DNA of 64,000 nucleotides from Bradyrhizobium sp. CB2312 (GCF_029714425.1 NZ_CP121668.1:5229501-5293500); one strand, 5' to 3'; shown: positions 24,953-32,712, counted from the stretch's first letter. Numbers and translations are program-made. The notes: a model not told the origin generated them from the sequence alone.

Positions 24953-25216
24953 CTACATCCCACCGCGCCTGTCGCTGGTCGCCAAGTGGCATCCGAGCGC
25001 CACCAGGGCCAGCATGAAGTTCGAGCCGAGCAGGATTTGGAGCGCCAGGTCTGTCCCCGCGCTCACATACCGGACCGAGTGCCGGTGCGCGTAACGTTCG
25101 GGATGGGCGGCATCGGGCTGCTGAGGAGAGCTCGCCAAAAGCACGAGCCACGCGACGGTCCCGCAAATCCCCGCGACCGTCGCAATCCTGCCGAGCCTTT
25201 CAAGCCAGCGCTTCAT
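24953..25216 (-). CDS. Small membrane protein
   Basis: This 87-aa protein has helices at GRIATVAGICGTVAWLVLLA and DLALQILLGSNFMLALVALG joined by a His/Arg-rich periplasmic loop. It lies 28 bp after the next gene upstream. No family was recognised. Confidence 0.6.
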   Translation of the reverse strand: MKRWLERLGRIATVAGICGTVAWLVLLASSPQQPDAAHPERYAHRHSVRYVSAGTDLALQILLGSNFMLALVALGCHLATSDRRGGM

Positions 25217-25244
25217 GCCGCCCTCGTCATGGCCTGGATCTCCG

Positions 25245-25517
25245 CTACGCCTTTGCCGGGATCAGCAGCTTGAGAACACTCAGAACGGCGAAAGCACCGA
25301 GACCATAGCAGAGCGCATTCACGAGCCAGGAAATGGCGATGCCTGCGGCGGCGGAGCCTCCGACCGCTCCCCAGAACAAATAGGCCGCGGAGACGCCCGG
25401 CCACTCCAGCGATAGAAACGCGTAGTCGGTGGACTGTTCGAGAGCAAGGAGCGTCGCCGAGATCAGCGCCCCGACGGCCAATGCGATGATGAGATTCGTC
25501 TTCGCCGAGGGCATCAC
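25245..25517 (-). CDS. Small membrane protein with three helices
   Basis: This 90-aa protein has helices at LIIALAVGALISATLLALE, AAYLFWGAVGGSAAAGIAIS and YGLGAFAVLSVLKLLI. Its ATG overlaps the stop of the upstream gene by 4 bp (ATGA), indicating translational coupling. Confidence 0.65.
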   Translation of the reverse strand: MMPSAKTNLIIALAVGALISATLLALEQSTDYAFLSLEWPGVSAAYLFWGAVGGSAAAGIAISWLVNALCYGLGAFAVLSVLKLLIPAKA

Positions 25518-25762
25518 AATCCCAATAGCCCCGTGACAACAGGAATGAGGAAATAAGCGGCGATCCCGAGAAGTATTCCCACGACGAAGCGTGCCGTGCG
25601 GCCCTGAATCTTCGTCTCGAGCCAGGCACCAACAGCCAGTACGGCCTGCCTCAGCCAGTCACCAATGAGGCTTCTGGCGAGATCAAACAGGAGTTCTGCA
25701 ACGAGCGCGGCCCATGGCGTTTGGTCGCCACCACCTCCGGCGGGGTTCAACCGGCCGGCCAT
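25514..25762 (-). CDS. Small membrane protein, first gene of the run
   Basis: This 82-aa protein has an amphipathic start (WAALVAELLFDLARSLIGDW), a Trp/Lys-containing turn, and one strong helix (FVVGILLGIAAYFLIPVVTG). It overlaps the next gene by 4 bp. The promoter should lie in 25763-25909, where nothing distinct was seen. Confidence 0.6.
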   Translation of the reverse strand: MAGRLNPAGGGGDQTPWAALVAELLFDLARSLIGDWLRQAVLAVGAWLETKIQGRTARFVVGILLGIAAYFLIPVVTGLLGL

Positions 25763-25909
25763 CGCCGGCGAGACATCAGCAAGACCTCTGGAAGCGGTTG
25801 CAGACGGTCACGCATGCGCGCTGTGCGCTTGCCTTCACGGCCGGACGGGCTAGCATCCCCTGCAACCACAAGGCGTCAACCCAACCGGCGCCGATCAAGG
25901 GGGGTCCCC

Positions 25910-26377
25910 ATGACGACACGCTGCGCCTTGCGCCTTCTGCTGCTGCCGCTCGCCCTCGCCGGCACCCTGAGCATCTGCTCCGCCGCCGAACTCAACCCCG
26001 CCGCCGTCACCTATAAACTGCCGGACAAGATCCCCTGGGGCCCGGTCGACGCGCGCGGCGCGCAAACGGCGGTGGTGGTCGGCGATCCCAGCAAGGCGGG
26101 CTTCTACATGGTCTACAACAAGTGGACCAAGGGCAATCACTTCAGCCGCCCGCACTTCCACCCCAACGACCGCTACATCGTGGTGCTGCAAGGCACCTGG
26201 TGGGTCGGCTCAGGTCCGAAATTCGACCCCGACCACGGCACCGTACCGATGCCGCCGGGCAGCTTCGTCACCCACACCGGCAAGCAGGTGCACTGGGACG
26301 GCGCCAAGGACGAGGACGCCGTGCTGCTGATCATGGGCGAAGGCCCGGCGACGGCTACGGCGGCGGAGGAGAAGTAG
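25910..26377 (+). CDS. Exported cupin-domain protein
   Basis: This 155-aa protein has a signal peptide (LRLLLLPLALAGTLSICSA), then a cupin. The metal motif is split as FSRPHFHPNDRYIVVLQGTW (motif 1, His-x-His...) and FVTHTGKQVHWDG (motif 2). AAGGGGGG precedes ATG 25910. Periplasmic cupins of this type are often called DUF4437-like, with substrate unknown. It is divergent from the small-membrane-protein run. Confidence 0.8.
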   Translation: MTTRCALRLLLLPLALAGTLSICSAAELNPAAVTYKLPDKIPWGPVDARGAQTAVVVGDPSKAGFYMVYNKWTKGNHFSRPHFHPNDRYIVVLQGTWWVGSGPKFDPDHGTVPMPPGSFVTHTGKQVHWDGAKDEDAVLLIMGEGPATATAAEEK

Positions 26378-26436
26378 AGGAAGAGCTGTTGATTTTGTGG
26401 CGGCAATTACCGTGGCTCACTTCAGGATGCAGTCCA

Positions 26437-26477
26437 GCACTGTCACGGTAATTCGAGTGACTTGTCAGCGTAATTCG
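26437..26477 (-). repeat. Left inverted-repeat pair of a bracketed segment
   Basis: GCACTGTCACGGTAATTC (26437-26454) is followed by a degenerate copy TTGTCAGCGTAATTCG (26462-26477). Both are the reverse complement of the tandem copies at 27085-27122, making a symmetric two-copy-per-side arrangement around the 26571-26966 gene. Confidence 0.75.
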
Positions 26478-26570
26478 CTACGGCAATTGAATTGGCAATT
26501 CATCTCGGCTGCGTGCATCGCCGTCTTGGTCCGAACTACGTCATTACGACACCTCAGTCCGTAATGCGCC

Positions 26571-26966
26571 TCAAAGACCGTGGAAGCGAACGATTACAGC
26601 GATCAGCACAACGACCAACACGGCAGCAGACAGTGCGGCACAATAAAGATAAACCCGGGTCAGAGCTCGTGTGGTCTCGTCTATGTCTGGTTTTCCGTCA
26701 AAACGAGCGGCTCGCGCGTGCTCGAACTGAAAGACCCGTGCAACATAAGCGATCACGGCCAGAAGAAAGCCGATGGCAAAACAGTCAATGAAAAAGCCAA
26801 TGCCCTTCAGCTGCAATGGGGGCGTCATGTCTTTCAAGGTCGAGAGACACGCGGCCAGTCCGGCGCCATGTGCCGCGAAGAGATAGGCAACTATCTGCCT
26901 ATGGCGCTCTATCGACTCCAGCCTGTCTGCGATCAGAATGTTTTCCGGGGCCTTCGACTGTTCCAT
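26571..26966 (-). CDS. Four-helix membrane protein inside a repeat-bracketed segment
   Basis: This 131-aa protein has a soluble N-terminal helix (NILIADRLESIERHRQIVAY), then four helices (FAAHGAGLAACLSTL; GIGFFIDCFAIGFLLAVIAY; YLYCAALSAAVLVVVLIAVI among them). Codon use is less GC-biased than its neighbours. No family was recognised. It is the only gene inside the inverted-repeat bracket 26437-27122, so it may be horizontally acquired cargo. Confidence 0.65.
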   Translation of the reverse strand: MEQSKAPENILIADRLESIERHRQIVAYLFAAHGAGLAACLSTLKDMTPPLQLKGIGFFIDCFAIGFLLAVIAYVARVFQFEHARAARFDGKPDIDETTRALTRVYLYCAALSAAVLVVVLIAVIVRFHGL

Positions 26967-27084
26967 GCCTCACTCCTCCGAGGAGCATCTCCCGCCATTT
27001 TACCACCATAAATAGAACCAAGCTACTTTTGATGTCAGGCACCAAGCCTTCGCTTCGACGTGCTCTGATCACTCGCCGAACCAG

Positions 27085-27122
27085 GAATTACGGTGACAGT
27101 GCAGAATTACGGTGACAGTGCA
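27085..27122 (+). repeat. Tandem 19-bp repeat, right end of the bracketed segment
   Basis: GAATTACGGTGACAGTGCA occurs twice in a row (27085-27103, 27104-27122). Its reverse complement forms the left pair at 26437-26477. A related AATTGAGTGCAC lies at about 27171-27182. The 309-bp gap 26967-27275 holds nothing else recognised. Confidence 0.85.
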
Positions 27123-27275
27123 CGAAACTCATCGAGAGTCGTCGCCATTTGGGCTTCGCGGAAAGCGCCAATTGAGTGCACCCGCGATCGCAAACTGAAG
27201 AAGTCTCCCTATCGACCACCAGCTCGGGAACACCCGCGCCCGTGCCCCGTTTCCCCTAATCGGAAAGGCACTCCC

Positions 27276-27497
27276 ATGTTTCGATCACTCCTCGCGATCT
27301 TTCTCCTCCTGTGCGCAACGTCTGCCTTCGCCCAGACGCAGCAGCAACGACGCCCCCGCCCTGCGAACGGCGCGTACTGCTGCGCCGTGGCGACGCAGCC
27401 CAGCAACAATCCGTTCAGCAATCCGATCGGGCAAGGCGTGCCGCCGGCCGCCTCGGCTCAACCCTATTGGAACGGACAGCCGCAGCGACGGCGCTAG
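27276..27497 (+). CDS. Small exported Gln/Pro-rich protein
   Basis: This 73-aa protein has a signal peptide (LLAIFLLLCATSAFAQ), then a Gln/Arg/Pro-rich, probably unstructured mature part with a Cys-Cys pair (NGAYCCAVATQPSNNPFSNP). Function is unknown. The cleavage site AFAQT is clear. Confidence 0.6.
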   Translation: MFRSLLAIFLLLCATSAFAQTQQQRRPRPANGAYCCAVATQPSNNPFSNPIGQGVPPAASAQPYWNGQPQRRR

Positions 27498-27560
27498 CCT
27501 TTCCACGAGCCGCGCCAAACTAAATCGGACAGCGTGGGGCTGAACGTGTTAACGGCAGGG

Positions 27561-27797
27561 ATGAAGATATCCCTCACGATGCTACTCATCGTCTGGTCGG
27601 CGGCCGTCACGGCGCAGACCCCCGCTTCTCAAGCCCCGCAAAGCGATTTGTCCGTTCGCGACCAGATCAAGGCCGCGCGCGCAAAGGACAAGGCCGACGA
27701 GGAAGCCGATCAGACCAAGCGCGCCTGGGACCGCAACGGCGACGGGCGGCGGCCGTGGGAGACGTCGGTAGCGCCCGAGCGGAAGCCGAAGCCCTGA
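27561..27797 (+). CDS. Small exported charged protein
   Basis: This 78-aa protein has a signal peptide (MKISLTMLLIVWSAAVTAQ) and a mature part with DQIKAARAKDKADEEADQTK and the EF-hand-like DRNGDGRRPWE. ATG 27561 follows GGCAGGG. The single D-x-N-x-D-G loop could bind calcium, but an isolated loop is weak evidence. Confidence 0.55.
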   Translation: MKISLTMLLIVWSAAVTAQTPASQAPQSDLSVRDQIKAARAKDKADEEADQTKRAWDRNGDGRRPWETSVAPERKPKP

Positions 27798-27894
27798 GAG
27801 CGGCCCCCTGCCCTTTGTCGCATTTTGCTGCTAATTGATGCTCCCGCCGGTCCGGCCCAAAGCAAAACCCAGCGAATGCCAGGGAGCAACAACC

Positions 27895-28347
27895 ATGCGA
27901 TACCTCCACACCATGCTGCGCGTGCGCAATCTCGATGTCGCGCTGAAATTCTACCAGGATGCGCTGGGGCTGAAGGAGGTGCGGCGGATCGAGAACGACA
28001 AGGGGCGCTTCACGCTGGTGTTCCTGTGCTCGGCGGACGATCTCGACGCGCTGAACAACCAGCCCAAGACGCGCGGCGCGCCGCTGGTCGAGCTCACCTA
28101 CAATTGGGACGAGGAGACATACGGCGAGGATCGCTTCTTCGGCCATCTCGCCTATGAGGTCGACGACATCTACGCGACCTGCGAGAAGCTGCAAAAGGCC
28201 GGCGTCACCATCAACCGTCCGCCGCGCGACGGCAACATGGCCTTCGTCCGCTCGCCGGACCTGCACTCGATCGAGCTGTTGCAGAAGGGCGAGCCGAAGC
28301 CGCCGCAGGAACCCTGGGCCTCGATGCCCAACACCGGCCATTGGTAA
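27895..28347 (+). CDS. gloA: Glyoxalase I / VOC-family lyase
   Basis: This 150-aa vicinal-oxygen-chelate protein has the four metal ligands expected of lactoylglutathione lyase: His near residue 5 (YLHTMLRVRNLD), Glu in PLVELTYNWDEE, His in FGHLAYEVDD and Glu in LHSIELLQKG. It would isomerise the glutathione-methylglyoxal adduct. AGGGAG precedes ATG 27895. A GST gene lies 400 bp downstream. Confidence 0.88.
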   Translation: MRYLHTMLRVRNLDVALKFYQDALGLKEVRRIENDKGRFTLVFLCSADDLDALNNQPKTRGAPLVELTYNWDEETYGEDRFFGHLAYEVDDIYATCEKLQKAGVTINRPPRDGNMAFVRSPDLHSIELLQKGEPKPPQEPWASMPNTGHW

Positions 28348-28418
28348 GGCACCTCGCTTAGGAACAAGCCCTCCCATCCGGGATTGTCCCTCCGACAAAG
28401 CAATCGGAGGAGAACGCG

Positions 28419-28499
28419 ATGGGACGAGGAATCCTGCTGTGGCTGCTGGGCGTGCCGATCCCGGTGATCATTCTGTTGTGGCTGTTCTTCGGTCACTAA
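28419..28499 (+). CDS. 26-residue single-helix membrane peptide
   Basis: MGRGILLWLLGVPIPVIILL followed by WLFFGH-stop is almost entirely a transmembrane helix. CGGAGGAG precedes ATG 28419 by 6 bp, so translation is likely. The TAA stop begins a composite repeat, as in the CsbD-like gene. Confidence 0.6.
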   Translation: MGRGILLWLLGVPIPVIILLWLFFGH

Positions 28500-28613
28500 A
28501 GCGCGATGAGATCAGATAAGATCGTCATCGCGCTTTAGCTTGTTGGTTGAGCGTGATCTTTTCGGAAAACCGCTGCGCACTTTTCCGGATCATGCTTTAA
28601 AGCGCGATGAGAT
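28497..28613. repeat. Composite palindromic repeat, copy 3 in B-A order
   Basis: It starts TAAAGCGCGATGAGATC (arm B), then GCTTGTTGGTTGAGCG (the linker reversed), then reversed arm A ending CCGGATCATGCTTTA at 28600, and the first bases of another arm B. Orientation is inverted relative to copies 1 and 2. Confidence 0.85.
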
Positions 28614-28624
28614 ATTACCAACGA

Positions 28625-28650
28625 AAGCTCCGCCCATGGCGGAGCTTTTT
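28625..28650 (+). terminator. Intrinsic terminator
   Basis: AAGCTCCGCC-CAT-GGCGGAGCTT followed by TTT forms a 10-bp stem. It ends plus-strand transcription from the gloA/short-peptide side before the GST gene. Confidence 0.85.
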
Positions 28651-28741
28651 GCATGAGGGGCGCGCCGCAATCGCCATCCTCCGCCATCCGGAATTCCGCT
28701 ATCACCCGCACCAAATCGACCACGCCGCGGGAGGAAACTTG

Positions 28742-29380
28742 ATGCCGGACCAACAGCTGACGATCTGGGGCCGTGCCAATTCGGTCAACGTGCAGAAGGT
28801 GCTGTGGGGCCTCGCCGAGCTCGGCCTGCCCTTCGAGCGCATCGACGCCGGCATGGCGTTCGGCAAGACCCGCGAGGCGGACTATCTCGCGATGAATCCC
28901 AATGCGCGGATCCCGACGCTGGTCGAAGGCGATTTCGTGCTGTGGGAGTCCAATTCGATCCTGCGCTATCTCTGCCTCGCGCATGGGCGCGGCACGCCTC
29001 TCTATCCCGAGGCGCCGAAGAGCCGCGCCAGCGTCGACCGCTGGCTCGACTGGACGCTGTCGACCGTGCAGCCGGTCGACCGCCCGGTGTTCTGGGGCAT
29101 TGTGCGCACCCCGCCCGCCGAGCGCGACATGATCCAGGTGCAGCGGGATGCCGATGCCGCCGCCGAGGTCTGGGTCATCGCCGACCGCCACCTCGCCACG
29201 CGCCGCTTCGTGGAGGGCGACCAGTTCACGATCGCCGACATCGCGATCGGCTGCTATGCGCGGCGCTGGCTCGGCGTCGAGGGCATCACCCGACCGGCCC
29301 AGCCGCACCTGACGCGCTGGCTCGCCGAGCTCGGCAAGCGCAGCGGATTTGCACAATTCGTCGCACCGCCGATGTCGTGA
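28742..29380 (+). CDS. Glutathione S-transferase
   Basis: This 212-aa protein has a thioredoxin-like N-domain (LTIWGRANSVNVQKVLWGLA; the cis-Pro block RIPTLVEGDFVLWESNSILR) and an all-helical C-domain with the conserved FTIADIAIGCYARRW hydrophobic staple. The N-terminal Ser/Asn at residues 13-14 is the likely glutathione-contact site. GGGAGGAAA precedes ATG 28742. Substrate unknown. Confidence 0.9.
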   Translation: MPDQQLTIWGRANSVNVQKVLWGLAELGLPFERIDAGMAFGKTREADYLAMNPNARIPTLVEGDFVLWESNSILRYLCLAHGRGTPLYPEAPKSRASVDRWLDWTLSTVQPVDRPVFWGIVRTPPAERDMIQVQRDADAAAEVWVIADRHLATRRFVEGDQFTIADIAIGCYARRWLGVEGITRPAQPHLTRWLAELGKRSGFAQFVAPPMS

Positions 29381-29466
29381 GCCGGCGGCGCGGCTCAAAG
29401 CCTGCTGGGGCCGCGCTGAATCCGCATTCCCGCGCACGCGGAACGGCGTCGCGCCGAGGCTTGACG

Positions 29467-29504
29467 GCTACTGTGCATGGGGTTGTTTTCGTAGTTTTGT
29501 TTGG
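29467..29504 (+). repeat. Dispersed 38-bp repeat, copy 1
   Basis: GCTACTGTGCATGGGGTTGT then TTTCGTAGTTTTGTTTGG. An inverted near-identical copy is at 49761-49798, 20 kb away, also next to a gene 3' end. Confidence 0.8.
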
Positions 29505-29507
29505 CGT

Positions 29508-29675
29508 CTAGCGCCAGCCGCGCTCGACCAGCACCACGCAGATGATCAGCGCCAACGTCACCACTGCTATGGCAAGCTTCGCCGGCCAGCTGACGCCGCG
29601 GCCGACCCACCACAAGAGCGCGCAATACATCACGAACGGGAAGATGATTTCGGGCCGCAGCAGATCCGGCACCAT
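29508..29675 (-). CDS. Small two-helix membrane protein
   Basis: This 55-aa protein reads MVPDLLRPEIIFPFVMYCAL then a turn with GRGVSWP and a second helix KLAIAVVTLALIICVVLVER. It begins 5 bp after the stop of the porin-like gene and is probably co-transcribed. No clear ribosome site is visible, so translational coupling is possible. Confidence 0.55.
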   Translation of the reverse strand: MVPDLLRPEIIFPFVMYCALLWWVGRGVSWPAKLAIAVVTLALIICVVLVERGWR

Positions 29676-29680
29676 GCCGC

Positions 29681-29938
29681 TTACCGCCGGACCGTGGTCT
29701 CGACGCTGATCGCGCCGCCGATCTTCACGCAGGTCCCGGTCGCCTCGACCATATGGAAGCCGCGGCCATAGGAGGCGCATGAGCCCGCCTTCGCGGTCCC
29801 GCTGGTGCCCTTCAGAGGCAAGGTCTTGCCGGCCTGCGGCGGCTCGGCGGGCGGCAGGCGCAAGCCCTCCGCCGCGGCTGCGGACGAGACCAGAAATGAG
29901 ATCACGAACGAGATCAGGACGAGGAGCGGCGTGCGCAT
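29681..29938 (-). CDS. Exported small protein resembling a porin N-terminus
   Basis: This 85-aa protein has a signal peptide (PLLVLISFVISFLVSSAAAA) and a mature part ending CASYGRGFHMVEATGTCVKI-GGAISV. The Cys...YG.GF....GT.TC..IGG pattern matches the first strand of rhizobial Porin_2 proteins, but the barrel is absent. It may be a decayed porin or an independent small family. ATG 29938 is chosen over the TTG at 29944. Confidence 0.5.
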   Translation of the reverse strand: MRTPLLVLISFVISFLVSSAAAAEGLRLPPAEPPQAGKTLPLKGTSGTAKAGSCASYGRGFHMVEATGTCVKIGGAISVETTVRR

Positions 29939-29993
29939 GGCCAAGTTCTAGCCCGGACCGGCGCGGCGCGCCATCCACGTGCGCCTTGCGGGG

Positions 29994-30248
29994 TCAGAGG
30001 AACCTGACGCCGGCCGACTTGCCCCGCTGCCAGACCACCTGGCAGCTCCGCCCGGTGCGCGCATCGCGTGCGAACGCCATCCGGATCACGCCCGGCAGCT
30101 GGCTTGCATCGTCGTCCAGCGTGATCTTCGCGCCGGACTCCGAGATGTCCTGGACCAGGCAGTGCCGCGCGGCGAATCCGCCGTCGAGCGTGATCCAAGC
30201 GTGCTGCGACAGCAGCTTGCGGGCGGCGCGCTTCTTCGGCTGAGGCAT
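29994..30248 (-). CDS. PilZ-domain protein
   Basis: This 84-aa single PilZ domain has an Arg-rich start (PKKRAARKLLSQHAW) in place of the RxxxR motif and DISESGAKI as the D-x-S-x-x-G motif. It should bind cyclic di-GMP in the cytoplasm. ATG 30248 begins the domain. Longer upstream starts add low-complexity sequence. Confidence 0.8.
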   Translation of the reverse strand: MPQPKKRAARKLLSQHAWITLDGGFAARHCLVQDISESGAKITLDDDASQLPGVIRMAFARDARTGRSCQVVWQRGKSAGVRFL

Positions 30249-30471
30249 CGGCTTTAAGATCTCCCATTCCAGCGCTATCTCAGGGAACCCTAAGAAACCG
30301 TTGAAATCGGCCCCGAATGATCCCGGGGCAGCACTATCCACCGCCCCCGCCGTCCCATTCCCGAACGGCTTGCCCGGAGGCGCAAAGGCCACTATACGTT
30401 CGCCCGCTGCACGCCGCCGGGCCTGACTCGGGCGGCCAGCGGCCGTGCCGCGAAAAGCGGCGGGGCACTTT

Positions 30472-30546
30472 GCTCCCTTCGTCTATCGGTTAGGACGCCA
30501 CCCTTTCACGGTGGAGAGAGCGGTTCGATTCCGCTAGGGAGCGCCA
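30472..30546 (+). tRNA. tRNA-Glu (UUC)
   Basis: The acceptor strand GCTCCCT (30472-30478) pairs with AGGGAGC before discriminator G and an encoded CCA. The anticodon arm CCACC-CTTTCAC-GGTGG gives UUC. The T arm has GGTTCGATTCC. It is 75 nt. Confidence 0.96.
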
Positions 30547-30671
30547 CCGGGCCACGCCCGGGACATCCGATCGCTGCCGTGCATTTCCTGGTCTGGTGCC
30601 TGTGTTACCGCTGGTGCACGGCATGAACCTGCCCGCTGGTCACGAGCGACCAATGCTGGAACCGCGAGACG

Positions 30672-31346
30672 ATGCAGGTCATGGAGTCCCCCCAATCCAC
30701 GCCGGAAGATCAGTCCGGCACCGCCCCGGCAAACCCGGCGCCGCCGCCCTGGATGCACCGCGCGAGGCCATATGCGCCGGAGCGGCGCGCCAGGATGCTG
30801 GAGCACATGGCCCGCGTCAGATCGCTTCCGCAGCGCCAGGCCGCCGCTGCGCCGGAGCTGCCCGGCAAGAGCGGTCAGGACCTCCTCCACGATCTCCTCG
30901 GCCACATCGTCCTGTCCGGCTTGCTCGCGCTGATCTTCATGTCGCGCGTTCCCCTCTATGTCGGCGCCTTTCTCTTCCTCACCGACGGTGAGCGCATCGA
31001 GGGCCTGCTCGCAACGCTCGGCATCCGGCTCGAGCCGAATACAATCGGCCCTGATATCATCAAGGGCTCGGCGTCCTGGTTCGGTTGGTTCGCATTGCTT
31101 GCCGTCCTGAAGGGCTCGGCTCCCGCCTGGCTCCTGCCGTGGATGCCCCCATCCGAGTCATGGTCGTTCTTCGCCGGCGTCGCCCTTCTGCTCGCGACGA
31201 TCGAAGCCAGCGGAGCGCTCGCGATGCGGCGCGCCTCGCAATGGTTCGGATGGGGAAGCCGGCCGGATAGCCTGACCTCCGCGACGATCAAGTTCGTGAT
31301 CGTCATCGCCGTCCTCGCGCTGCTGGTGCTGCTCGGATCGCTCTGA
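30672..31346 (+). CDS. Hypothetical membrane protein
   Basis: This 224-aa protein has a long proline-rich soluble N-terminus (about residues 1-70, MHRARPYAPERRARMLEHMA) and then about five helices (IVLSGLLALIFMSRVPLYVG; WFGWFALLAVLKGSAPAWL; FFAGVALLLATIEASGAL; the last IVIAVLALLVLLGSL). No family was recognised. It is 126 bp downstream of tRNA-Glu with no attachment-site duplication seen. Confidence 0.65.
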   Translation: MQVMESPQSTPEDQSGTAPANPAPPPWMHRARPYAPERRARMLEHMARVRSLPQRQAAAAPELPGKSGQDLLHDLLGHIVLSGLLALIFMSRVPLYVGAFLFLTDGERIEGLLATLGIRLEPNTIGPDIIKGSASWFGWFALLAVLKGSAPAWLLPWMPPSESWSFFAGVALLLATIEASGALAMRRASQWFGWGSRPDSLTSATIKFVIVIAVLALLVLLGSL

Positions 31347-31498
31347 GCGATGACGCGGTTGTGAATTCACTCACCACCTCGGCGACCCCGTGCGTTTACC
31401 GGAAATTTACCCCTGCTCGCGAGTGCCGGTATCATTTGCTTAGAATTTGATGGCTACCGTGAATCTACGGAAGCCCTCCCCAATCACGATCATCGCTC

Positions 31499-32125
31499 AT
31501 GTCCGTCGCAGAGTTCCTCAGGCAACGCGCAGTGGAAGTCGCCGTGAGCGGTAGCTACTCGCTGCCGCGCTGGTACGATTGCGAGGGCAAGCTGCGCACC
31601 TTCGCCTGCCGCACCAAGCGCGTCTCGCCATTCCGCATGATCGTGGACGTGCCGGTCGTCGGCAAAGTCGGCGAGCGCGTGACCTCCTATTTCCAGGACT
31701 TTGGCGAATTCCAATGCACCATCAGCGCGACGCTGAAATCGGGCTTCCTGATGGAGCTCGACATGACGCGGGCGCGGCGCGCCTGGATGTCGGAAAAGCT
31801 GACCTGGCTGGAGAAGAAACAGAAGGACGCCAGCATTCAGGAGCTGCGGAATGATGCGCGCTTCGTCCCGCAGGTCTCGCACACCTTTCTGACGCTCGCC
31901 GACGGGAGCATCCATCCCTGCTTCATCATCGACGTCTCCACCGCCGGCGTTGCGATCTCCTGCGAGTACGACCCGCCGGTCGGAACCGCGCTGGCGGTCG
32001 GCGCCTGCGTCGGGCGCGTGATCCGCAAATTCGGTCACGGCTTTGCGGTCAAGTTCGCTGAGAAGCAGCAGCGGGACGACCTCGTCCGGCTGATCGTGCG
32101 TTCGCCCTTGCAGCAATCGGCTTGA
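31499..32125 (+). CDS. Two-domain PilZ-like protein
   Basis: In this 208-aa protein the C-terminal domain is a clear PilZ: RNDARFVPQ (R-x-x-x-R) and IIDVSTAGVAISCEYDPP (D-x-S-x-x-G). The N-terminal half (GSYSLPRWYDCEGKLRTFAC) looks like a degenerate PilZ barrel lacking the arginine motif. It is probably a cytoplasmic c-di-GMP effector. With the gene at 29994, two PilZ proteins lie within 2 kb. Confidence 0.8.
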   Translation: MSVAEFLRQRAVEVAVSGSYSLPRWYDCEGKLRTFACRTKRVSPFRMIVDVPVVGKVGERVTSYFQDFGEFQCTISATLKSGFLMELDMTRARRAWMSEKLTWLEKKQKDASIQELRNDARFVPQVSHTFLTLADGSIHPCFIIDVSTAGVAISCEYDPPVGTALAVGACVGRVIRKFGHGFAVKFAEKQQRDDLVRLIVRSPLQQSA

Positions 32126-32236
32126 GCGCCAGATTACGGCTACGGCTGCCCTAGAGCGGCCCCAATGCCGGCTCAGCTTTTGTCGGTCTGCGCCTTGGGC
32201 CGGACGACATTTGCGGACTTGCGATCGGGGGACCGG

Positions 32237-32476
32237 ATGGCAGTCAACAAGATCACCTGGGACAGGGTCGGCCGGGTCACCGAGCCGGGCCGCTACATGT
32301 ACACCTTCGGCTGGCTCACCATCACCGCCGACGATCTCGAGATCTGGCAGCAATATCCGCAGGCCGCGTTCACGCTGCTCGCGCAACCGTCCGAGCCTGC
32401 CGATGCCGTCGGCCACGAATTCCATCTCGGCGCCTTCGACATCGCGCCCGACGCGCCGCCGTTCACCACGCATTGA
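32237..32476 (+). CDS. Small conserved hypothetical protein
   Basis: This 79-aa soluble protein (MAVNKITWDRVGRVTEPGRY; YTFGWLTITADDLEIWQQYP) is likely beta-rich, acidic at its end. GGGGGA precedes ATG 32237. No family was recognised. Trp/Tyr content and composition fit a real protein. Confidence 0.6.
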   Translation: MAVNKITWDRVGRVTEPGRYMYTFGWLTITADDLEIWQQYPQAAFTLLAQPSEPADAVGHEFHLGAFDIAPDAPPFTTH

Positions 32477-32562
32477 GTGCGGAGAACGCCTGCTGCGGAT
32501 TCGCGCGTCCGCAAGCGCATGCGGACCGGAGCGGGAACGCCTGGCATGGGCGTTGCTTTATC

Positions 32563-32712
32563 ATGGTCATGATCCACATCCCCGCCGTCGACCAGGCCTT
32601 CCTGTTGCTGCTCATTGTCTCCTGCCTCGGCACGTGCCTCGTACGCGCCTTCTGGGAGCTGGAGCAGGTGCGCGCGCGCCGGATTGCGTCCCCCTCCCGC
32701 AAGCGCGACTAG
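32563..32712 (+). CDS. Small one-helix membrane protein
   Basis: This 49-aa frame reads MVMIHIPAVDQAFLLLLIVS, continues CLGTCLVRAFWELEQVRARR and ends in a basic tail. It has one transmembrane helix, inside-positive C-terminus. The ribosome site is weak. It may be co-transcribed with the gene 86 bp upstream. Confidence 0.45.
   Translation: MVMIHIPAVDQAFLLLLIVSCLGTCLVRAFWELEQVRARRIASPSRKRD

Noticed and set aside
30472..31346. Integration site at tRNA-Glu
   Set aside because: No repeat of the tRNA 3' end and no integrase were found downstream within the window.
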